The position numbers and the translations under genes are program-made. Shown here one piece after another: positions 34,708 to 44,601 of a stretch of 64,000 bases of DNA. Every line of letters begins with the position of its first letter. Position 1 is the stretch's first letter. This DNA is from Rhizobium sp. 007 (GTDB lineage: Bacteria > Pseudomonadota > Alphaproteobacteria > Rhizobiales > Rhizobiaceae). The stretch covers positions 1,426,001 through 1,490,000 of the forward strand of contig NZ_CP064188.1 in assembly GCF_015353075.1 (NCBI RefSeq), given 5' to 3'. The notes beneath the pieces are model-generated. The model was not told the origin of the DNA. It worked only from the letters and a program-made list of their open reading frames with translations, and did no database searches.

Positions 34708-34863
34708 ATGATCCTTCGCCACAGACTTCGCAAATCCTTCAACTCACGTCCCGGTTTGCCGGGACGTGAGGGCGAGCGGATGGCGCGTGCCTCCAACATC
34801 ATCCTCGTCATGATGGCCGGCCTCCTCGTCATCCTCGCCGCCCTTAGAATTTTCCATGGCTGA
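34708..34863 (+). CDS. small ORF with one membrane helix between kdpA and kdpB
   Basis: 51 codons from the ATG at 34708, preceded by GAGGTGAAG. The first half ([16 protein letters not shown]) is basic and is encoded across a 12-bp-stem hairpin. The second half [20 protein letters not shown] then ALRIFHG is a plain hydrophobic helix and has its own ATG at 34780. It is not one of the known Kdp subunits. Either the whole ORF or only the 27-residue second half could be translated. It lies 44 nt before kdpB. Confidence 0.5.
   Translation: MILRHRLRKSFNSRPGLPGREGERMARASNIILVMMAGLLVILAALRIFHG
34743..34770 (+). repeat. 12-bp-stem palindrome between kdpA and kdpB
   Basis: CTCACGTCCCGG, loop TTTG, CCGGGACGTGAG: a perfect 12-bp stem, with no U-run after it. 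In mRNA it would be a very stable hairpin that could separate kdpA and kdpB expression or stability. It falls inside the small ORF. Confidence 0.6.
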
Positions 34864-34907
34864 CCAGAAAGCCGGTCGCCTCACCTCGTTTCAAGCTGGA
34901 GTCTCTT

Positions 34908-36995
34908 ATGAGCCAGGCAAAATCCGCGAGCATCATGGATTCTCGCATCCTCATTCCGGCCGTAGGCGCCGCTTTCAAGAAGCTTAACCCGCGCACGCTT
35001 GCCAAGAACCCCGTCATGTTCGTCGTGGCCACGGTTTCCGCCCTCACGACCATCCTCTTTATCGGCGACCTTGTAGGCGGCAGCGCAGACCTGGGCTTCT
35101 CATTCCAGATCAATCTCTGGCTCTGGTTCACGGTGCTCTTTGCGAACTTCGCGGAGGCTGTCGCCGAGGGCCGCGGCAAGGCGCAGGCGGACTCACTGCG
35201 CAAGGCACGCACCGAAACACAGGCCAAGCTGCTCACGGCCAATAACGGCACCGGCTACCGCATGGTACCCGGCACGAGTCTGAAGGTCGGCGATCTCGTC
35301 CTCGTCGAAGCCGGCGATATCATCCCGTCGGACGGAGAAGTCGTCGAAGGTGTGGCCTCGGTCAATGAAGCCGCCATCACGGGCGAATCTGCCCCGGTCA
35401 TCCGAGAATCGGGCGGCGACCGCTCGGCTGTTACCGGTGGCACGCAGGTGCTTTCCGACTGGATTCGTGTTCGCATCACGGCGGCTGCCGGATCGACCTT
35501 CCTTGATCGCATGATCTCGCTCGTCGAAGGTGCGCAACGCCAGAAGACACCGAACGAGATCGCGCTCAATATCCTGCTCGCAGGCATGACGCTGATCTTC
35601 GTTCTTGCGACCGCAACGATCCCGAGTTTTGCGATTTATGCGGGCGGCTCGATCCCGATCATCATCCTCGTTGCACTCTTCGTGACATTGATCCCGACGA
35701 CAATCGGCGCCCTGCTCTCGGCGATCGGAATTGCCGGCATGGACCGCCTCGTTCGCTTCAACGTGCTCGCCATGTCCGGCCGCGCCGTCGAAGCCGCCGG
35801 CGACGTGGATACACTGCTGCTCGACAAGACCGGCACGATCACCCTCGGCAACCGTCAGGCAACCGCCTTCCATCCGGTCCGCGGTGTCTCCGAGCAGGAG
35901 CTTGCCGACGCAGCCCAGCTCGCTTCTCTTGCCGACGAAACGCCCGAAGGCCGCTCGATCGTCGTGCTTGCCAAGGAGAAATACGCAATTCGCGGCCGCG
36001 AGATGGCAAGCCTGAAGGCACATTTCGTACCCTTCACCGCCCAGACCCGCATGAGCGGGGTCGACATCGAGGGCTCATCAATACGCAAGGGCGCTGTCGA
36101 CGCAGTGCTTGCCTATGTCGGCTCCGGCTCAGCCTCTGTCTCGGGCAACGCTGCCGTAGCCCTGCGCACCAATAGCGATGTGGTGAGGGAGCTGCAGACA
36201 ATTTCCGACGAGATTGCCAAGGCCGGCGGCACGCCGCTTGCCGTTGCCCGTGACGGCCGTCTGCTTGGCGTCATCCAACTCAAGGATATCGTCAAGGGCG
36301 GCATCCGCGAACGCTTCGCCGAATTGCGTCGCATGGGTATCCGCACCGTGATGATCACCGGCGACAATCCGATGACCGCTGCTGCGATCGCCGCAGAAGC
36401 CGGCGTTGACGACTTTCTGGCCCAAGCCACGCCAGAGAACAAGCTGACGCTGATCCGCGAGGAACAGGCGAAAGGCAAACTCGTCGCCATGTGCGGCGAT
36501 GGCACCAACGACGCACCAGCCCTTGCCCAGGCCGACGTCGGTGTCGCGATGAATACCGGCACGGTCGCCGCCCGTGAGGCGGGCAACATGGTCGACCTCG
36601 ACAGCGATCCGACGAAACTCATCGAGATCGTCGAAATCGGCAAGCAGCTGTTGATGACCCGCGGCGCGCTGACGACCTTTTCGATCGCCAACGATATCGC
36701 CAAATACTTCGCCATCATCCCGGCGATGTTCCTGACCTTCTATCCGCAGCTTTCCGCACTGAACGTCATGGGTCTGTCGTCGCCGCAAAGCGCTATCCTG
36801 TCGGCAATCATCTTCAACGCGCTGATCATCATCGCGCTGATCCCCTTGTCGCTCAAAGGCGTGCGCTACCGCCCGATTGGTGTCGGCGCCCTGCTTTCCC
36901 GCAACCTTTTGATCTATGGTCTTGGCGGCATCGTCGTCCCGTTCATCGGCATCAAGGCGATCGACATGCTGATCACCGCTGTCGGCCTCGCATAA
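34908..36995 (+). CDS. kdpB: K+-transporting ATPase subunit B (P-type ATPase)
   Basis: 695 residues. The P-type phosphorylation site is Asp306 in [12 protein letters not shown]. The dephosphorylation loop TGES is at 158-161. Hinge motifs [12 protein letters not shown] and [25 protein letters not shown] mark the nucleotide and phosphorylation domains. It hydrolyses ATP to drive potassium through KdpA. AGCTGGAGTCTCTT precedes the ATG. kdpC follows 12 nt later. Confidence 0.97.
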   Translation: MSQAKSASIMDSRILIPAVGAAFKKLNPRTLAKNPVMFVVATVSALTTILFIGDLVGGSADLGFSFQINLWLWFTVLFANFAEAVAEGRGKAQADSLRKARTETQAKLLTANNGTGYRMVPGTSLKVGDLVLVEAGDIIPSDGEVVEGVASVNEAAITGESAPVIRESGGDRSAVTGGTQVLSDWIRVRITAAAGSTFLDRMISLVEGAQRQKTPNEIALNILLAGMTLIFVLATATIPSFAIYAGGSIPIIILVALFVTLIPTTIGALLSAIGIAGMDRLVRFNVLAMSGRAVEAAGDVDTLLLDKTGTITLGNRQATAFHPVRGVSEQELADAAQLASLADETPEGRSIVVLAKEKYAIRGREMASLKAHFVPFTAQTRMSGVDIEGSSIRKGAVDAVLAYVGSGSASVSGNAAVALRTNSDVVRELQTISDEIAKAGGTPLAVARDGRLLGVIQLKDIVKGGIRERFAELRRMGIRTVMITGDNPMTAAAIAAEAGVDDFLAQATPENKLTLIREEQAKGKLVAMCGDGTNDAPALAQADVGVAMNTGTVAAREAGNMVDLDSDPTKLIEIVEIGKQLLMTRGALTTFSIANDIAKYFAIIPAMFLTFYPQLSALNVMGLSSPQSAILSAIIFNALIIIALIPLSLKGVRYRPIGVGALLSRNLLIYGLGGIVVPFIGIKAIDMLITAVGLA

Positions 36996-37007
36996 GGAGT
37001 ACGAGCA

Positions 37008-37577
37008 ATGTTGAAACAACTTCGTCCGGCAATCGTCATGATCGTTGCCACCACGGCCATCACCGGCCTGCTGTACCCACTCGCCATGACGGGCGCCGCG
37101 CAAGCACTCTTCCCGGCGCAGGCAAACGGCAGCCTGGTCGAGAAAGACGGCCAGGTGATCGGCTCGACGCTGATCGGCCAGGCCTTTACCAGCGACACGT
37201 ATTTCCACGGCCGTCCTTCGGCGGCAGGTGACGGCTACAATGCTGCAAGTTCCAGCGGTTCGAACCTCGGCCCGACCAGCCAGAAGCTGATCGACCGCGT
37301 GAAGGCCGACTACGAAGCGGCCAAGGCCATCAACCCTGGTGCAGAGGTCCCGATCGATCTCGTGACCGCCTCTGGAAGCGGGCTTGACCCGCATATTTCG
37401 CCGGACGCCGCCTACTTCCAGGTGCCGCGCGTCGCCAAGGCTCGCAACATGGACCAGGCCGCGGTGAAAGCCCTGGTGGACAGCGTCATTCAGGCTCCTG
37501 AACTCGGCATCCTTGGCGAGCCCACCGTCAATGTTCTGGCATTGAACCAGTCCCTTGATGCTTCTATGACTCAGTGA
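37008..37577 (+). CDS. kdpC: K+-transporting ATPase subunit C
   Basis: 189 residues. One N-terminal transmembrane helix ([24 protein letters not shown]) precedes a periplasmic domain with family motifs: [30 protein letters not shown], and [22 protein letters not shown]. KdpC assembles with KdpA and KdpB and helps catalysis. GGAGTACGAGC lies upstream of the ATG. Confidence 0.96.
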   Translation: MLKQLRPAIVMIVATTAITGLLYPLAMTGAAQALFPAQANGSLVEKDGQVIGSTLIGQAFTSDTYFHGRPSAAGDGYNAASSSGSNLGPTSQKLIDRVKADYEAAKAINPGAEVPIDLVTASGSGLDPHISPDAAYFQVPRVAKARNMDQAAVKALVDSVIQAPELGILGEPTVNVLALNQSLDASMTQ

Positions 37578-37586
37578 CGGTTGAAG

Positions 37587-37617
37587 GCCCCCGGAACGCT
37601 CGCAGGCGCTCCGGGGC
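37587..37617 (+). terminator. hairpin between kdpC and kdpD
   Basis: GCCCCCGGA and TCCGGGGC pair with one bulged C around a 14-nt inner part, 10 nt after the kdpC stop, followed by TTG. It could act as an attenuator, making less sensor (KdpDE) than pump. Confidence 0.45.
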
Positions 37618-37642
37618 TTGCTGACAGAGAAAGATTGCGCGA

Positions 37643-40351
37643 ATGCCGGACGACAGAAGCGATCAGGCCGCAAGGCCTTCTCCCGACGCGCTTCTCGAGA
37701 AAGCGCGCGCCGAAATGCGCGGCCGTCTGAAGATATTTCTTGGCGCCGCCCCTGGCGTCGGCAAGACTTATGAAATGCTGGTTTCCGGACGGGCAAAGCT
37801 TGCGGACGGCGTTGACGTTGTCGTCGGGGTGGTTGAGACGCATGGCCGCAAGGAAACGCAGGCGCTGCTCGACGGCTTCCGTATCATTCCGCGGGCGAAG
37901 GTCCAGTATAAGGGCCACACCCTGGAGGAGATGGATCTCGACGCCATCCTCGCCCGCAAGCCGGATCTCGTCCTCGTCGATGAGCTCGCCCATACGAACG
38001 CAGAAGGCAGCCGCCACCCGAAACGATATCTCGATGTCAAGGAGCTGCTGGACCGCGGCATCGATGTCTATACGACGTTGAATATCCAGCATGTCGAGAG
38101 CTTGAACGACGTCGTTTCGCAGATCACCCGTATCCGCGTTCGCGAGACCGTACCGGACTCGGTGATCGACTTGGCTGACGATATCGAGATCATCGATTTG
38201 ACGCCCGACGACCTGATCAAACGCCTGCACGACGGCAAGGTCTATGTGCCGAAAACGGCCGAACGCGCGCTGAGCAACTATTTCACGCCCGGAAATCTGA
38301 CGGCACTTCGTGAACTCGCATTGCGCAAGACCGCACAGCGCGTCGACGACCAACTCGTCAGCCATATGCAGGCGCATGCCATCTCCGGTCCCTGGGCTGC
38401 CGGCGAGCGTGTGCTGGTTTCGATCGATCAGCATCCGCGATCAGCCTCGCTGGTGCGTTATGCTACGCGCATGGCTTCGCGGCTGCGCGCGCCGTGGTCA
38501 GCGGTCTATATCGAAACCAATCAGTCGATCAGTCTGACAGAAGAACAGCGCGATACGATCGCTGCCACGCTGCGGCTCGCCGAGCGGTTAGGCGGCGAGG
38601 CTGTTACCCTTCCCGGCAGCGGGGTTGCCGAGGAATTGCTTCGCCACGCAAGCGCCAACAACGTAACACATATTGTGGTTGGATCACCCGTGAAGGCGAC
38701 ATGGCGCCAATGGTTTCAGCACTCGCCGGTCGACGAGCTGATCCGGCGAGCCGGTGGTATCAGCGTTCACGTCATCTCCGGCAACGAGAAGGACGGCAAT
38801 GCAGGCCGCGGCGTCAAGCCGGCACCCGCATTGCCGGCCTTCAACATCAAGGCCTATCTGCTTGCAACGATCTACGTTGCGGCAGCACTCGCCTTCAGCA
38901 CGGTGCTCGATCAGGTTCTGGACGTGCGCAACCTTGCTCTCGTCTTCCTGATGGCCGTCCTCACCTCCGCGGTACTCCACGGCTTGCGGCCCGCGCTCTA
39001 CAGCTGCATTCTGGGCGCACTTGCCTTCAACTTCTTCTTCCTGCCGCCGCGTTTCACCCTGACGATCAGGGATCCTGAAAGCGTGGTCGCCTTCTTCTTC
39101 TTCATCGGCGTTGCCGTGATTGCGAGTAATCTCACAGCGACCGTTCAGCGCCAGGCGGCGGCCGCTCGACAGCGTGCGCGCACCACCGAGGACCTTTATC
39201 TTTTTTCCCGCAAGCTTGCGAGCACCGGCACGCTCGACGATGTACTCTGGGCAACGGCCTTTCAGATCGCCTCGATGCTTAAGGTGCGGGTCGTCCTGCT
39301 CCTGCCCGAAGGCGGAACGATTGCGGTCAAGGCCGGATATCCGCCGGACGATACGCTGGACGATGCCGACATCGCCGCAGCACGCTGGGCCTGGGAACAC
39401 AACCATGCCGCCGGGCGCGGCGCAGACACGCTTCCCGGCGCGAAGCGCCTTTATGTGCCGCTTAGAACCGGACGTACCGCCGTCGGCGTCATTGGCCTCG
39501 ACAGCGACCGCCGCGACGGTCCACTCTTTACGCCTGAACAGCAGCGGCTCCTGGATGCGCTTGCCGATCAGGCAGCACTTGCCATCGAGCGTATACAGCT
39601 TGTCGCCGATGTCGATCGCGCCAAGCTTGCCGCCGAAGCCGATCGCCTGCGCTCCGCCCTGCTGACGTCGATCTCGCACGATTTGAAGACCCCGCTCGCA
39701 GCAATTCTCGGCGCCGCCGGCACGCTGCGTGACTATTTCGGTTCCATGCCGATGGAAGACCGAAACGACCTTCTGGCGACGGTCATCGATGAATCCGAGC
39801 GGCTGAACCGGTTCATCGCCAATCTGCTCGACATGACGAAAATCGAATCCGGAGCCATGGAGCCGAACTATGGTCTGCACTATCCCGGCGACATCGCTGG
39901 CAGCGCGCTGAGACGGGCCGGCAAGATCCTTGACCGTCACAAGCCTGAGATGATCATTCCGGCTGACCTGCCGATGGTGCGCGTCGATCCGGTGCTCTTC
40001 GAACAGGCGCTCTTCAACCTGCTCGACAATGCCGCGAAATATGCGCCTGAAGGTTCGGCGATCCGCATCGAGGGATGGGCCGACGCCGGAGAGGTCGTCA
40101 TTCAGGTCGCCGACGAAGGCCCAGGCATTCCACCCGCTGACCTGACGCGCATCTTCGACACCTTCTACCGCGTCCGCAAGGGCGATCAGGTGCGCGCCGG
40201 AACAGGCCTTGGCCTTTCCATCTGCCGCGGCTTCATAGAAGCGATGGGCGGCACGATCTTCGCCGGAAACCGCAAGGACCGCTCCGGTGCCATCTTTACG
40301 ATCCGTATGCCAAAACCCAATGACATTCCAAAACTGGACGAACTCAAATGA
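37643..40351 (+). CDS. kdpD: sensor histidine kinase of the potassium system
   Basis: 902 residues. The N-terminal KdpD domain has Walker A GAAPGVGKT (34-42) and LVDELAHTNAEGSRHPKRY. A universal-stress-protein-like domain covers about 250-375. Four membrane helices lie at about 405-510, followed by a GAF domain. The kinase has phosphorylatable His679 (SISHDLKTPLAA), N-box NLLDNAAKYAP, G1 DEGPGIP and G2 GTGLGLSICRG. It senses low potassium or ionic strength and phosphorylates KdpE. ATGA overlap with kdpE at 40348-40351. Confidence 0.96.
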   Translation: MPDDRSDQAARPSPDALLEKARAEMRGRLKIFLGAAPGVGKTYEMLVSGRAKLADGVDVVVGVVETHGRKETQALLDGFRIIPRAKVQYKGHTLEEMDLDAILARKPDLVLVDELAHTNAEGSRHPKRYLDVKELLDRGIDVYTTLNIQHVESLNDVVSQITRIRVRETVPDSVIDLADDIEIIDLTPDDLIKRLHDGKVYVPKTAERALSNYFTPGNLTALRELALRKTAQRVDDQLVSHMQAHAISGPWAAGERVLVSIDQHPRSASLVRYATRMASRLRAPWSAVYIETNQSISLTEEQRDTIAATLRLAERLGGEAVTLPGSGVAEELLRHASANNVTHIVVGSPVKATWRQWFQHSPVDELIRRAGGISVHVISGNEKDGNAGRGVKPAPALPAFNIKAYLLATIYVAAALAFSTVLDQVLDVRNLALVFLMAVLTSAVLHGLRPALYSCILGALAFNFFFLPPRFTLTIRDPESVVAFFFFIGVAVIASNLTATVQRQAAAARQRARTTEDLYLFSRKLASTGTLDDVLWATAFQIASMLKVRVVLLLPEGGTIAVKAGYPPDDTLDDADIAAARWAWEHNHAAGRGADTLPGAKRLYVPLRTGRTAVGVIGLDSDRRDGPLFTPEQQRLLDALADQAALAIERIQLVADVDRAKLAAEADRLRSALLTSISHDLKTPLAAILGAAGTLRDYFGSMPMEDRNDLLATVIDESERLNRFIANLLDMTKIESGAMEPNYGLHYPGDIAGSALRRAGKILDRHKPEMIIPADLPMVRVDPVLFEQALFNLLDNAAKYAPEGSAIRIEGWADAGEVVIQVADEGPGIPPADLTRIFDTFYRVRKGDQVRAGTGLGLSICRGFIEAMGGTIFAGNRKDRSGAIFTIRMPKPNDIPKLDELK

Positions 40352-41040
40352 CCGGTTCAGCCGTGAAAATTCTCGTCGTCGACGACGAGCCGCCGATCCG
40401 TAAACTGCTTCGTGTCGGGCTCAGCGCGCAGGGCTACGAGGTTCATGAGGCGCCGAATGCCGCCAGCGCCCACCAGGCGGTAAAGGATAGTGAGCCGGAT
40501 CTCATCGTTCTGGACTTGGGGCTTCCCGACAAGCCTGGCCATGATCTGCTGCGCGAATGGCGCGAGGATGGCCTTTCCATGCCCGTCGTCATCCTCTCCA
40601 GCCGCACCGACGAGACAGGCATCGTCAAGGCGCTTGAAACCGGCGCCGACGACTACGTGACGAAACCCTTCGGCATCAACGAGCTCGGGGCCCGCATTCG
40701 CGTGGCGCTCCGCCACCGGCTGCAGCAGCAGGGAGAAAAGGCAATCTTCCAGACAGGCGGTCTTTCGATCGACCTCGTCAAGCGGATCGTCAAGGTGGAC
40801 GACAGGGAGATCAAGCTGTCGCCGAAGGAATACGATATCCTGCGCGTGCTTGCCCAGCATGCCGGCAAGGTGCTGACGCATCAGTTCCTCCTGAAACAGG
40901 TCTGGGGGCCGGCTGCCGACGTTCAGTATCTGCGCGTTTACGTCCGTCAACTGCGGCAAAAGGTGGAGCAGATTCCGGACCAGCCGCAATATATCACCAC
41001 CGAGACCGGGGTCGGCTACCGGCTCAGAGAGCCGGATTGA
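40348..41040 (+). CDS. kdpE: OmpR-family response regulator of the potassium system
   Basis: 230 residues. The receiver domain has acidic pair VVDDEPP, phospho-acceptor Asp56 (IVLDLGLPD) and Lys in YVTKPFGI. The C-terminal winged helix has LSPKEYDILRVLAQHAGKVLTH and YLRVYVRQLRQKVE. It activates the kdp promoter when phosphorylated by KdpD. Overlap by ATGA with kdpD ensures matched synthesis. Confidence 0.96.
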   Translation: MTGSAVKILVVDDEPPIRKLLRVGLSAQGYEVHEAPNAASAHQAVKDSEPDLIVLDLGLPDKPGHDLLREWREDGLSMPVVILSSRTDETGIVKALETGADDYVTKPFGINELGARIRVALRHRLQQQGEKAIFQTGGLSIDLVKRIVKVDDREIKLSPKEYDILRVLAQHAGKVLTHQFLLKQVWGPAADVQYLRVYVRQLRQKVEQIPDQPQYITTETGVGYRLREPD

Positions 41041-41081
41041 GTTCCGGCATCTTATCCTGCCAATACGACAACGGGAAAGAC

Positions 41082-41537
41082 ATGAACCTCGCAGACATCA
41101 TCCGGCCGGAGCATACCTTCATCGGCGTCTCCGTGACGACGAAGTGGCGCGCGCTGCAAAATCTCGCCGAAAAGGCCGGCAATGCGTTTGACATTGAGGA
41201 AAAGACGACCCTCCAGGCGCTGGAAAGCCGTGAAAACCTCGGCTCGACTGGCATCGGCAACGGCATTGCCGTACCGCATGCGGCGATCGCCGGCATGACG
41301 AGCCCGCGCGGCCTTCTGGTGCGCTTCGCCCAGCCGCTGGACTTCGAGGCGATCGACGATCTGCCGACGGATATCGCTTTCTTGCTGCTTTTCGGAGAAA
41401 GCAACCGTGGCGAATATCTCAACGTGCTTGCCGCCATCGCGCGACGCCTGCAATCGGAAGGCGTCCTTCAGTCGATGCATAAGGCGAGAAACGTCGATGA
41501 GTTCTATTCGAGTTTCATTGGAGATTCACGGCCATGA
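41082..41537 (+). CDS. ptsN: PTS EIIA-Ntr-type phosphocarrier (PtsN-like) in the kdp operon
   Basis: 151 residues from the ATG at 41082 (MNLADIIRPEHTF), with GGGAAAG upstream. The EIIA-Ntr fold has phosphorylatable His66 in GIGNGIAVPHAAI and the conserved GESNRGEYLNVLAAIARRL. In enterobacteria dephosphorylated PtsN binds KdpD and raises kdp expression, and in rhizobia PtsN links to potassium control. Placement 41 nt after kdpE fits a dedicated copy for KdpD. Most rhizobia also have a general ptsN near rpoN, so this is likely a paralogue. Confidence 0.88.
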   Translation: MNLADIIRPEHTFIGVSVTTKWRALQNLAEKAGNAFDIEEKTTLQALESRENLGSTGIGNGIAVPHAAIAGMTSPRGLLVRFAQPLDFEAIDDLPTDIAFLLLFGESNRGEYLNVLAAIARRLQSEGVLQSMHKARNVDEFYSSFIGDSRP

Positions 41538-41598
41538 GCGAGCGCGGCTTGAGTGCCGCGCTTTGCGTTTGTTGATCCGAGCTTAGAAATCGTGTTGC

Positions 41599-41820
41599 AT
41601 GCGGCGCGGGCCTGTCATCGATTGCACGGATCGCGATGTTTTCATCGGTGTCATGGCGAGTGGGCCGAAATGGTGCTTTTTCTGTAACGGCACACGATCG
41701 GTGACGGTCGGGACGTCCGTTTCAATTTCGCCAGCGGAATGGGATGGGTTTCTAAAAGCACATCAGGAACCGGAAGAACTTTCGTTTCGTTATACGACCA
41801 AGTTGATAGAGTTTAAGTAG
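41599..41820 (+). CDS. small hypothetical protein
   Basis: 73 codons from the ATG at 41599. Polar, with a CFFCNG motif (Cys-x-x-Cys) in the middle and the ending [11 protein letters not shown]. There is no clear ribosome site; an internal ATG at 41653 ([10 protein letters not shown]) is an alternative. It precedes the sulfate importer by 17 nt on the same strand. I do not recognise a family. It could be real (the Cys pair is suggestive) or chance. Confidence 0.4.
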   Translation: MRRGPVIDCTDRDVFIGVMASGPKWCFFCNGTRSVTVGTSVSISPAEWDGFLKAHQEPEELSFRYTTKLIEFK

Positions 41821-41837
41821 AACGAAGGAGGTTCCCC

Positions 41838-42863
41838 ATGCCGTCAATACGGATCACCCGATTCCTCGCGGCCGCTGTCTTTGCAAGCAGCGTCGCAATC
41901 GGCGCCACTGTCCCGGCTTTCGCCGATCAGACGCTTCTCAACGTGTCTTACGATCCAACGCGTGAATTGTATAAGGATTTCAACGCCGCCTTTGCCGCAA
42001 AGTGGGAGAAGGACACCGGCGAGACGGTCACGATCCAGACCTCGCACGGCGGTTCGGGTGCCCAGGCGCGTTCCGTCATCGATGGTCTTGAGGCCGACGT
42101 CGTGACCCTCGCACTCGAAGGCGACATCGATGCGATCGCCAGCAAGACCGGCAAGATCCCAGCCGACTGGAAATCCAGATTCCCGAATAATTCGGCGCCC
42201 TATACCTCCACGATCGTTTTCCTGGTTCGCAAGGGCAATCCGAAGGGTATCAAGGATTGGGGCGACCTGATCAAGGATGACGTTCAGGTCATTACGCCGA
42301 ACCCGAAGACTTCGGGCGGCGCGCGCTGGAATTTCCTCGCCGCCTGGGCATGGGCCAAGCAGGCAAACGGCGGTGACGACACCAAAGCGCAGGATTTCGT
42401 AACGAAGCTCCTGCAGCACGTTCCAGTTCTCGATACCGGGGCTCGCGGTGCAACGACGACCTTCGTCCAGCGCGGCCTGGGCGATGTTCTGCTTGCCTGG
42501 GAAAACGAAGCCTATCTCTCCTTGGAGGAGCTCGGGCCGGACCAGTTCGAGATCGTCACGCCGACCTTGTCCATCCGCGCCGATCCGCCGATTGCGGTCG
42601 TCGACGGCAATGTCGATAAGAAGGGCACGCGCAAGGTTGCCGAAGCCTACCTCAACTATCTCTACTCCGACGAAGGCCAGAAGATCGCTGCAAAGCACTT
42701 CTACCGCCCGAGCAAGCCGGAGGTCGCCGACAAGGCGGACATTGACCGCTTCCAGAACCTGAAGCTCGCAACCATCGACGACTTTGGCGGCTGGAAGGAA
42801 GCACAGCCGAAATTCTTCGGTGATGGCGGCGTATTTGACCAAATCTACAAGCCGGCCCAATAA
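41838..42863 (+). CDS. sbp: sulfate/thiosulfate-binding periplasmic protein
   Basis: 341 residues, with a Sec signal peptide ending in PAFA-DQ near residue 29. Family landmarks are [51 protein letters not shown] and a C-terminal [10 protein letters not shown]. It binds sulfate or thiosulfate for the CysTWA importer. A very strong GAAGGAGG lies 7 nt before the ATG. It starts the sulfur-uptake operon. Confidence 0.94.
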   Translation: MPSIRITRFLAAAVFASSVAIGATVPAFADQTLLNVSYDPTRELYKDFNAAFAAKWEKDTGETVTIQTSHGGSGAQARSVIDGLEADVVTLALEGDIDAIASKTGKIPADWKSRFPNNSAPYTSTIVFLVRKGNPKGIKDWGDLIKDDVQVITPNPKTSGGARWNFLAAWAWAKQANGGDDTKAQDFVTKLLQHVPVLDTGARGATTTFVQRGLGDVLLAWENEAYLSLEELGPDQFEIVTPTLSIRADPPIAVVDGNVDKKGTRKVAEAYLNYLYSDEGQKIAAKHFYRPSKPEVADKADIDRFQNLKLATIDDFGGWKEAQPKFFGDGGVFDQIYKPAQ

Positions 42864-42871
42864 TACCTCGC

Positions 42872-43729
42872 ATGAAAGCACATAGCCCCACGCGGTGGCG
42901 GTTCAAACGGCCGAGCGTCATTCCAGGTTTTGGAATGGCGCTCGGCCTTACCTTGACCTGGCTCACCCTTTTGATCCTCATCCCCCTCTCGGGCCTCGCC
43001 TGGCGTTCGAGCGAGCTTGGCTGGGACAAGTTTTCGTCCATTGCATTCGATCCGCGCACGCTGAGCGCGCTTCGCATCAGCTTCGGCGCGGCTTTTGCCG
43101 CGGCCTGTCTCAACGCCGTTTTCGGCGTCGTCCTTGCGTGGGTGTTGGTGCGGTACCGTTTTCCCGGCAAGCGGGTGATCGACGCTATGGTCGATCTGCC
43201 TTTTGCACTGCCGACCGCGGTTGCCGGCATCGCCCTGACGACGCTCTATGCGCCGAACGGCTGGATCGGCCAGTTCCTGACACCGCTTGGCATCAGGATC
43301 GCCTTCACACCGGTCGGCATCGTCGTCGCCCTCGTCTTTGTCGGCCTGCCTTTCGTCGTGCGTACCGTGCAGCCGGTGATGGAAGAGATCGACAAGGAGG
43401 TGGAAGAAGCTGCCGCAACGCTTGGTGCCAATCGCTTCCAGACGATCTTCCGTGTCCTTCTTCCAGCCCTCGCGCCTGCCGTGTTGACAGGCTTTGCATT
43501 GGCCTTTGCACGCGGGGTCGGCGAGTACGGTTCGGTCATCTTCATCGCCGGCAACTTGCCGTTCAAGTCAGAGATCGCGCCGCTTTTGATCGTCATCAAG
43601 CTGGAAGAATATAACTACGCGGCCGCGACAGGCATTGCGGCAGTCATGCTGATCATCTCATTCATCATGCTGCTCGTGATCAATCTCATCCAGAGCTGGA
43701 GCAGGCGGAGGTACGGGAATGGCATCTGA
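42872..43729 (+). CDS. cysT: sulfate ABC transporter permease CysT
   Basis: 285 residues, six membrane segments. Landmarks are [24 protein letters not shown] at the start, [24 protein letters not shown], and the EAA-type loop [26 protein letters not shown]. It lies 8 nt after the binding-protein gene and overlaps cysW by 11 nt. It pairs with CysW to form the channel. Confidence 0.94.
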   Translation: MKAHSPTRWRFKRPSVIPGFGMALGLTLTWLTLLILIPLSGLAWRSSELGWDKFSSIAFDPRTLSALRISFGAAFAAACLNAVFGVVLAWVLVRYRFPGKRVIDAMVDLPFALPTAVAGIALTTLYAPNGWIGQFLTPLGIRIAFTPVGIVVALVFVGLPFVVRTVQPVMEEIDKEVEEAAATLGANRFQTIFRVLLPALAPAVLTGFALAFARGVGEYGSVIFIAGNLPFKSEIAPLLIVIKLEEYNYAAATGIAAVMLIISFIMLLVINLIQSWSRRRYGNGI

Positions 43730-44591
43730 CACGATCCCTCGCTCAACCAAGGTCCGCTCGGTCGTCACCGAAACGAGGTTTGCCCGCTGGACGCTCATCG
43801 TCCTGTCGCTGGTCTTCCTGCTCCTTATTCTGCTGCTGCCGCTTGCGGCTGTCTTCGTCGAGGCCTTCCGCAAAGGCGGGAGTGCTTTCTTCGAGGCGCT
43901 GCAGGACGCCGAGACTTTCTCGGCGATAAGCCTGACGCTCATCGTCGCCGGTATCAGCGTGCCGTTGAACCTATTTTTCGGCGTCGCGGCCGCATGGGCG
44001 ATTGCCAAGTTCGAATTCAAGGGCAAGGCCATCCTGACGACCCTGATTGACCTGCCTTTCTCCGTCTCGCCGGTTATTTCCGGCCTCGTCTTCGTGCTGC
44101 TTTTCGGTGCCAATACCTATCTCGGAAAATGGCTCGACGCGCACGACATCAAGATCCTCTTCGCAGCGCCCGGACTGATCCTTGCCACAATGTTCGTCAC
44201 CTTTCCCTTCGTCGCGCGCGAACTGATCCCGTTGATGCAGGAACAGGGAACGGCGGATGAAGAAGCGGCCCTGTCACTGGGTGCCAGCGGCTGGCAGACC
44301 TTCTGGCATGTGACGCTGCCCAACATCAAATGGGGCCTGCTTTATGGCGTGCTGCTTTGTAACGCCCGCGCCATGGGCGAGTTCGGCGCCGTCTCAGTCG
44401 TCTCCGGTCACATCCGCGGCCAGACGAACACCATGCCGTTGCAGGTGGAAATTCTCTACAACGAGTATAATTTCACCGGCGCTTTTGCCGTTGCAACATT
44501 GCTTGCCTTGCTTGCGCTTGTGACCCTTGTTTTGAAGACGCTGCTCGAAATGCGATACAGCGAAGAAATCGCTGCCAGCCGGCGGCACTGA
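43719..44591 (+). CDS. cysW: sulfate ABC transporter permease CysW
   Basis: 290 residues, six membrane segments. Landmarks are [53 protein letters not shown] and [22 protein letters not shown], the characteristic CysW C-terminal region. The start overlaps cysT. It lies 10 nt before cysA. Confidence 0.94.
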   Translation: MASDTIPRSTKVRSVVTETRFARWTLIVLSLVFLLLILLLPLAAVFVEAFRKGGSAFFEALQDAETFSAISLTLIVAGISVPLNLFFGVAAAWAIAKFEFKGKAILTTLIDLPFSVSPVISGLVFVLLFGANTYLGKWLDAHDIKILFAAPGLILATMFVTFPFVARELIPLMQEQGTADEEAALSLGASGWQTFWHVTLPNIKWGLLYGVLLCNARAMGEFGAVSVVSGHIRGQTNTMPLQVEILYNEYNFTGAFAVATLLALLALVTLVLKTLLEMRYSEEIAASRRH

Positions 44592-44601
44592 AGGAAATAG
44601 A

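Noticed and set aside
36129..37796. 555-codon minus-strand frame across kdpB, kdpC and kdpD
   Set aside because: Antisense shadow over three unambiguous kdp genes.
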